A stretch of 64,000 nucleotides of DNA, taken from assembly GCF_017591435.1 (NCBI RefSeq), contig NW_025541373.1, positions 342,590 through 406,589 of the forward strand, written 5' to 3'. A program made the position numbers and the translations under genes. This DNA comes from Portunus trituberculatus (Eukaryota > Arthropoda > Malacostraca > Decapoda > Portunidae). A model generated the notes under the pieces. It searched no databases. It was not told where the DNA came from and worked only from the letters and a program-made list of their open reading frames with translations. This document shows positions 58,045 through 64,000 of this stretch, piece after piece. The first letter of the stretch is position 1. Every line of letters starts with the position of its first letter.

Positions 58045-59690
58045 TATCTAACATAACATAACATAACATAACATAGATAATAGGATAACAAAGGGCCACC
58101 AAGGCCCATCTAGGTTATCCTGTATCAGTCGCACAGCGACCTCGTCATCAGTACTTAAAGATACACTTACAAGTACACAATACATTATATACTAATTCTA
58201 AATATTTGGCCCATTAACAGGGCTAAGTCCTGCAGCGAATTCCTCTACAATCTGTGATCCCCATACATGGGGATCATGTCTTGTTTAACTATAGTAAATT
58301 TCTTATAAAAACTATCATGCAGCGCTATACATAATTATAAATCTAATAAATTTAAGTGCTTATCTAATCTGTTTTAAACATTGTCAAACTAGTGCTATTT
58401 ACAACCCTCTCTGGCAATGCATTCCAGAAGTCTACCACCCTATGACTAAAGAAATATTTTCTTATATCTAACCTGCAGCCTTGCTTTCTAATCTTCCTGC
58501 CATGATTTCTAGTCCTACTTCCCTCCTCTAAGGTAAAGAAAGATCTCACATCTATGTAGTTTGTATCTGAGAACATTTTAAATAACTCTATCATATCCCT
58601 CTTATACATCTCCTCTCAAATGAAAACATGTTTAATTCCTTTAATCTATCTCTATACTCCAGGCGCTTTAATGCTGGTATCATCCTAGTTGCTCTTCTCT
58701 GAACTGCTTCTAACATGTTGATATCCTGCCTATAATGGGGTGACCAGGCCTGTATGCAATACTCTAAATGGGGCCTAACATAGGAATTATATAAGCTACG
58801 CACCACTTCCTTACTTTTATAACTAACATTTCTATTTATAAAACCCAGGATCCTATTTGCCCTATTTCTTGCTTCTAAACATTGCTTTGAAAATTTCATA
58901 GTCCTGTCTATCACTACTCCTAAATCCTTTCCTTCCTCTACTGCCTCTAGCCAACATCCCTCCATCTCATAGCTAAAGTTTGTGTTGTCTTTACCTAAAT
59001 GCATAACCTGACACTTTTAGAATTAAACTCCATCTGCCACCTGTCTGCCCATGCTATCAGCCTGTCCAGGTCTCGTTGTATTCTGTAATTGTCCTTTTCA
59101 CCCTGTACTGCACATGCTATCTTAGTATCATCTGCAAACTTTGATACTTTGCTACTAATTCCTATATCTAAATCGTTAATGTACACCAAGAAAAGAAGAG
59201 GTCCTAGCACTGATCCTTGGGGTACCCACTAACCACTTCCTTCCACTCAGACATTGCCCCATTTAATACTACTCTCTGTTTCCTATCAGAAAGCCATTCA
59301 CTAATCCAATCAACTAACCTACCCCTATCCCATGTAGTCTCAATTTGTACACTAGCCTCCTATGCGGTACCTTATCAAACGCCTTGCTAAAATCTAGATA
59401 TATAACATCTATGCTATTTCCATCATCTAACTCCTTGGTAATATATTCTAAGATATCGAGCAAATTTGTAAGACAGGACCTTCCTGATCCAAAGCCATGT
59501 TGGGTATCTCTAATTAATCTATTCTCATTTAAATGCTCCCTTGCTACTTGCGAGTCACTGTTATTGTGTTTAATAATTTTACTTTCATGTCATGTGGCTG
59601 ATCATTGTCTTTAAAGTGTGATGAGCTACGCTGTGTGACATTATCTCATGTGAACAACCGCCCCCCCCCCCCCCGCAGAGGAGAACTCCG
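58045..59690 (-). mobile_element. LINE-D (CR1-like), longer copy B
   Basis: Retains more than copy A: a 3' ATAAC-repeat tail near 58051-58072, the C-terminus (58364-59004) and the RT palm (58995-59210) with GPLLFLVYINDLDIGI and SKFADDTKIACAV. Remnants up to about 59560 correspond to the LDFSKAFDK and GFGSGRSCLTNLL stretches. Reading through the point that A has deleted is continuous (KFSKQCLEARNRANRIL), which shows A is the deleted form. FADD intact; frame broken at 58600 and near 59000. Confidence 0.8.
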
Positions 59691-59729
59691 TAAAATTACA
59701 AGCATACATTGACTGACCTACAGTAAGTC

Positions 59730-60240
59730 TCGTATACTTTTTAAACCCTGTACAAGGACCTTATCCGCCCTTGTATGGAGCACTTTTCGCATGTCTAAGG
59801 GAGTTCCATTCACACAGTTTGTTAAATAGGGTGGAATCAAAAGTTTTTCGTCTCATCAACTCCCCTCCTCTGACTGACTATCTTCAGCCTCTTTCTCACC
59901 GCCGGAATGTTGCATCTCTCTCTAACTTTTATCGCTTTTTTCATGCTAACTGCTCTTTTGATCTTCGTAACTGCTTGCCTCACCTCCTCCTGCGGCCTCG
60001 CTGCACAAGGCTTTCTTCTTCCTCTCACTTCTATTCTGTCCAACTGTTAACCAGTAGCTACTCTCAATCATTCATATACTTCTGTAGTAAACTCTGAAAC
60101 TCCCTCCCTGCTTCTGTCAAGACAATCGTCTTTGAATATTGGATAACTCTTATGATTTTTAAGGAAACTGTCAATCCAGTGGCCCCTTTTTTTCCATTTT
60201 TTGTTGCCCTTGGCCAGTTTCCCGTCTTGCATAAAAAGAT
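59730..60240 (+). mobile_element. LINE-B 3' tail, copy B, uninterrupted
   Basis: Counterpart of 42310-43265 without the solo LTR, running on to TTGCCCTTGGCCAGTTTCCC and an A-rich end near 60236. A C16 run lies just upstream at about 59661-59676. Confidence 0.8.
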
Positions 60241-60315
60241 CCCTTCCTTTCCTCTCACACGCTGCTTCTCATCACCTGTTCTCTTTCTCTATAATATTTT
60301 CTCTTTTTTCCTTCC

Positions 60316-60317
<2 letters not shown>

Positions 60318-60357
<40 letters not shown>
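60318..60357. repeat. (TG)n microsatellite
   Basis: About 20 TG units in the part of copy B that is deleted in copy A. Confidence 0.9.
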
Positions 60358-60359
<2 letters not shown>

Positions 60360-60666
60360 ACCAGTACGTGTCTTCGTTTAATCCGAATTTTCATTAACTT
60401 CCTTATTTGAGCGGTATTTTCCTTCCTTCCTTCCTCCCTCATCGTTCTCCTCTATAGAGTGGTCTCCTCCCCATCTCTGCAGGTTTGAGAAGCATTGCGG
60501 CGGGAAGGGTGACCTGTTGCTGGAGGTGCTGCGCTGACGGTAGCCACAAGCCCAGAGGCAGGGGTGGCGTGCAACCTGGCAAGCTTCAGACTCACCGCCG
60601 CCGCTGCAATTGTTATTATTTTTTCCCAATTATTATTATTACCATCATTATTGTTGTTATTGCTAT

Positions 60667-61674
60667 CCTGTTTTCATTTGTCTCATCACTGTTACATTAA
60701 TTTGCTATACTGGTTACCGTTATGGCGCCCCGATGTGTCTGTGTAGGTTAATATTATACAGGAATTTAATACATTTGATGCTCTTTTTCTTTAAGAGAGA
60801 GAGAGAGGGGGGTTGAGGAGGGGGAGAGAAATGCGGAAGGGACACAGCCATCATCTTCAAACCATAATACCTTCTGAAAATACGAGGCAGATGAAATGAA
60901 TGAATAAAGGAAGGAAGGAAACTGCAAATGAGAATGAAGGAATGAGATTTAATAGATGAGAATGAAGGAATGAAAAGGAAATGCATACGGGACAAATTCG
61001 AGACAGGACCGAAGCATCGACACGAGACTCGAACCCACGAAACACCTTAACAAATATCAAAACATTAAAAAAAAAAAAAAGAAAATGAAGAATCCACATA
61101 CCTAGGAATTAATGCAAGAAAATTGTATAATTCATCTACACTTTTCATGCACCATCAACCATTAGACTTGAAAAGGATTAACTTATATAGATGAAAGGTA
61201 GGTTAGTTGTCGATTCAGATACATGAACAATGCAAGCAGCACATACGGCAATCCAGACCACAAATAACACGGCGAAAAGAAGAGAAACAAAAAAAATAAA
61301 ATGAAATAAAATAACAATATGGTTTGCCCAACAGCTTTATACACCTACTGATTTCCTTTTCATTGACTTTTCTTTCCACTTTCCAAACTCTTAATTTTTT
61401 TCTCCACCTTATCTATGAAGAAGCAAGAAAAGAAAGTGTCGATTCAGAGCGTTAGTGTTGACTGGACAGTGGATGGGGAGTGCCGTGTTGCATCAGTGTT
61501 GAGAATATTATTACCTCGTCAACCACTTGGATTTAGCACTACGACGGGACGCAAAGAGGAGAGAGCAAGGGAGAGTGAGTATACCAAGTTAGTTTAGACA
61601 GGAGAAGTTTGGTATTAGTGATTGGAATGTAATAATGTTAGTCTCTGACTAGGTTAGATATTTGTTACTGTTAC

Positions 61675-61711
<37 letters not shown>

Positions 61712-61799
61712 TGTGTGCAGGAGTATGACTAGAGAAAATTACGAAAGAAAACATATATTATGGGTAACTTAATTAATTTTGGATGTAATTTTTTATTAA
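60667..61799. other. No gene recognised
   Basis: About 1.1 kb with no supported gene. GA-rich stretches at 60795-60830 and a (GA)n at about 61677-61708. Open frames here are short and have no motif. Confidence 0.5.
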
Positions 61800-62496
61800 G
61801 ATGGATTCACACGTGTTATTTTGCGACTGAAATTGCAAGTCGCTAGAAGTATCGACTGAACCCTTCTAGTCAGAAAACGTCACACAAAGCGACTGGAAAG
61901 TATCGACTAGTTGGCGCCTTGGCGGGAAGTGAGTGTAAACAAATCGCTACCCGTTAAGATGTCTTCCTCCAGTGACGATGCTGAAGCAGTGGTTGGTCTT
62001 CTCTTGGCGCACCGGAAGAGTCAACAGAAAAGAAGATGTGTGTGGATACGTCCCTGGCTAAGTAGAAGGAAAGGAAGGAGTGTCTGCCACATACTAATTT
62101 TAAGAAGACTATAAACAACTGCGATCAAATTATATGGTGACAAGTGTTCAGTCCTCACTCCTCACCTCAACAACACCCTGCATTGAGGGAAACACTTCTT
62201 GGAGAGTGCCACCTATTTCCTCCAACGACGACTTTTTGACTGTATAATTCATTTCTGGGTTCCAAATGTGTTCATTCTTTTTCCCTCACCAGCTCTAACA
62301 TTTTCTCTACACCTGGAGACCACATTTTCAAAGCTTACTCCGTGACGTCACAACGTAAATAAAGTCGCAAATCGACTGGACAAGACCAAGTTGGTCTTGT
62401 TTTGCGACTGGCTTCTCCAGTCGCTGGCAGCGATATTTAATCGGAAACTCTAGCGACTTGCAATTTCGGTCGGAAATTGGCACGTGTGAACCCGCC
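61800..62496 (+). mobile_element. PIF/Harbinger-like non-autonomous transposon
   Basis: Inverted ends GATGGATTCACACGTG (left) and GGCGGGTTCACACGTG (right, reversed), extended by GAAATTGCAAGTCGCTAG in both arms. Inside, from an ATG near 61959, MSSSSDDAEAVVGLLLAHRK then CVWIRPWLSRRKGRSV resembles the start of Harbinger transposases (the WIRPWLSRR stretch). The frame stops at 62114, well before a DDE domain. Three-base flanks are TAA and TTT, so no clear target duplication. Sub-terminal GCGACTGG/TCGACTAG words recur several times. Confidence 0.65.
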
Positions 62497-62640
62497 TTTG
62501 GTTTTTCAATGTGTTCACTATTTAGTAACGTATCTGCTTAATTGCTAACATGATTAACTTGTTGACTATTTCAAGTATTTATTCACACACGTGTTTTGTC
62601 ACGGTATGTTGCTTGTGTTACTGTGTTGCTGTGGACCAGT
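62497..62640. other. No gene recognised
   Basis: Short unique stretch; nothing seen. Confidence 0.4.
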
Positions 62641-62647
62641 GGTGGAT

Positions 62648-62771
62648 ACGCACGGTGGCCCAGGCAGGGACGTGGGGCACTTCATTATTCAGGTGAAGGA
62701 TGTTACTCACCTCAAAACGCACAGTAGCCCAGACAGGGACGTGGGGCACCTCACTATTCAGGTGAAGGAAA
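62648..62771. repeat. Two-unit tandem repeat of about 70 bp
   Basis: CAGGCAGGGACGTGGGGCAC and CAGACAGGGACGTGGGGCAC begin near-identical halves, both continuing TCA.TATTCAGGTGAAGGA. An open frame (62591-62782) passes through both with a repeated GRDVGHF/DRDVGHL pattern, but nothing else suggests a gene. Confidence 0.6.
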
Positions 62772-63121
62772 TGAAACACTAAGGAACACAACACAACACA
62801 AGACAGATTCAAGCATCGTAACAACACACACTTTCCCCGGGTAAGAAAAGGCTTGAGAATAAAACTATGGCTCGTACTATAAGCTCTGTAACTTCATGGG
62901 TCCGTGCGCATTACTAGTGGGATTCGACATGCAGGATTTGATGAGGTTAGGTAAAATAGTAAAGTCAGGACGCCTTTTTTTCTTTGTTGTAAGACTGCCC
63001 ACCTAATATTTCGAGAGTTCCGCTGATATATGTCAAGAATTTGAAGTCTGTGCCTTTGTAAGTTTATACTGCGCTCTTATTTTTAGCATTATTTTTTCCT
63101 CTCCTTATTTTGTTACTTCTT

Positions 63122-63123
<2 letters not shown>
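62772..63123. other. No gene recognised
   Basis: About 350 bp without recognisable content. Confidence 0.4.
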
Positions 63124-63161
<38 letters not shown>

Positions 63162-63235
63162 AGATTAACCTTAGGCCTATGCTTAGGCTCATTCTATTTA
63201 TACCAAATCATCCTTTATTTTTCTTTATTATAATG

Positions 63236-63275
<40 letters not shown>

Positions 63276-63371
63276 TGGAGTGGGGGTGGGGGAGAAGAAA
63301 CTATTACTATCTTTATATAATCTTTAATTTGCATAAAATTCAGTTTGGTCTACATAGCAAGTGCATTTTTG

Positions 63372-63428
<57 letters not shown>

Positions 63429-63511
63429 TAATTTCAAGACAAATCAATTTTCCTTTCATTTTCACTTCCTTTACATTCATCATCATCATCATCACCATCA
63501 TAATAATAATA

Positions 63512-63564
<53 letters not shown>
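63124..63564. repeat. Cluster of microsatellites
   Basis: (TG)n at 63124-63160, (GA)n at about 63240-63270, (CA)n at about 63378-63427, (CAT)n near 63477-63500 and (TAA)n at about 63500-63564. Open frames across them are artefacts. Confidence 0.9.
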
Positions 63565-63565
<1 letters not shown>

Positions 63566-63804
63566 TTTACTGACCACTCGTTCAAATTTACATTCGTGGA
63601 TAATTCCGTGGTATCTTTTGAGACATGGCACAGTTTAATATGCATGGCGTGAAAGAACAATTGTGGCCCATCTAATGAAATAAGTGAATACATAATGCAA
63701 ATGTTATAATATAATAGGAAGGAAGTGAAGCAGTGATACGATAGACGATTGTAAGAAATCATTTGGGTAGATAATTATATTGAACTGTAAGTCATACATT
63801 CAAA

Positions 63805-64000
63805 GGTCCGCCGTGGTGCAGTGGAACCATGCGTGCTTTGGGGTCCGAGGGGTCTCCAAGCACACGGGTTCGAATCATGTCCACGGTCCGAGTGTAGGTT
63901 GGGCTTCCTCACTCGGGACAACGGTTTCCTAGCGGATGGGCTTTGAGAAAGGAGGTACCCCCAAAAAGTACTCCCTTTAGCCTATAAATTCCAGTGGAAA
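63805..64000 (+). mobile_element. SINE-1 copy, cut by the window end
   Basis: GGTCCGCCGTGGTGCAGTGG (A box), CACGGGTTCGAATCATGTCC (B box) and GTTGGGCTTCCTCACTCGGG. The A-rich end lies beyond the window. Both Pol III boxes are the best preserved of the five copies. Confidence 0.85.

Larger units (their letters stand above)
45637..60666 (+). repeat. Segmental duplication, copy B
   Basis: Counterpart of 28436-43440. The first shared bases are GCAAACCCTCTTGG inside the Tigger element. The last are GTTGTTATTGCTAT before CCTGTTTTCATTTG. B keeps three segments that A lacks, and lacks two DIRS segments and the solo LTR that A has. Confidence 0.9.

Overview
This window looks like arthropod nuclear DNA, most likely from a decapod crustacean. 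That is inferred from style (dense CA/GA/TA microsatellites, short GGTTAGG tracts, the mix of non-LTR, DIRS and Gypsy elements, tRNA-headed SINEs), not from a diagnostic gene. No rRNA, free-standing tRNA gene, operon or CRISPR array is present. Nearly all coding-looking sequence is decayed mobile-element sequence. Three stretches look like host genes: two copies of a C2H2 zinc-finger gene and one broken terminal exon of an alkaline ceramidase-like gene. Some open frames begin at non-ATG codons, so the starts given here were chosen by hand.

Layout, left half. Positions 1110-3210 hold minus-strand fragments of one non-LTR family (LINE-A here), interrupted by a tRNA-derived SINE (SINE-1). Positions 4049-4372 hold piggyBac-like MITEs with TTAA ends. 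A 5'-truncated Jockey/CR1-type LINE (LINE-B, 4905-6441 and 11348-11445) is split by a 4.9-kb LTR retrotransposon (6442-11347, AGAG target duplication). Its domain order is Gag, protease, integrase, reverse transcriptase, RNase H: a Ty3/gypsy-type RT in a copia-like order, as in Gmr1-like elements. An RNase H-bearing LINE (LINE-C, 12319-14745) and a second TTAA MITE (15375-15588) follow. From 16641 to 22140 SINE-2 (with a tRNA-Val-like head), LINE-A copies and CA tracts alternate. A minus-strand LINE-A copy (23432-26833) begins exactly at a 100-bp TG tract.

Layout, right half. A block of about 15 kb occurs twice in direct orientation: A = 28436-43440 and B = 45637-60666, offset about 17.2 kb, mostly near-identical by eye. 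Each copy carries the zinc-finger gene, LINE-B tails, a SINE-1, a decayed DIRS retrotransposon, two fold-back elements and LINE-D sequence. The copies differ by several indels of 0.3-0.9 kb, a solo LTR present only in A, and one extra zinc finger in A. Block B starts inside a pogo/Tigger-like transposon that is complete in A and abuts the ceramidase exon directly. The right edge (60667-64000) holds a PIF/Harbinger-like non-autonomous element, a 70-bp tandem repeat, microsatellites and a SINE-1 cut by the window end.

Of most interest: the zinc-finger copies stay open while surrounding elements decay, and most of their differences fall on or beside DNA-contact helix positions; the Gypsy element with copia-like domain order; LINE-A junctions at CA microsatellites; and the duplication junction that cuts a host exon. 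Whether A/B is a true duplication or two haplotypes joined in assembly cannot be settled from the sequence alone.
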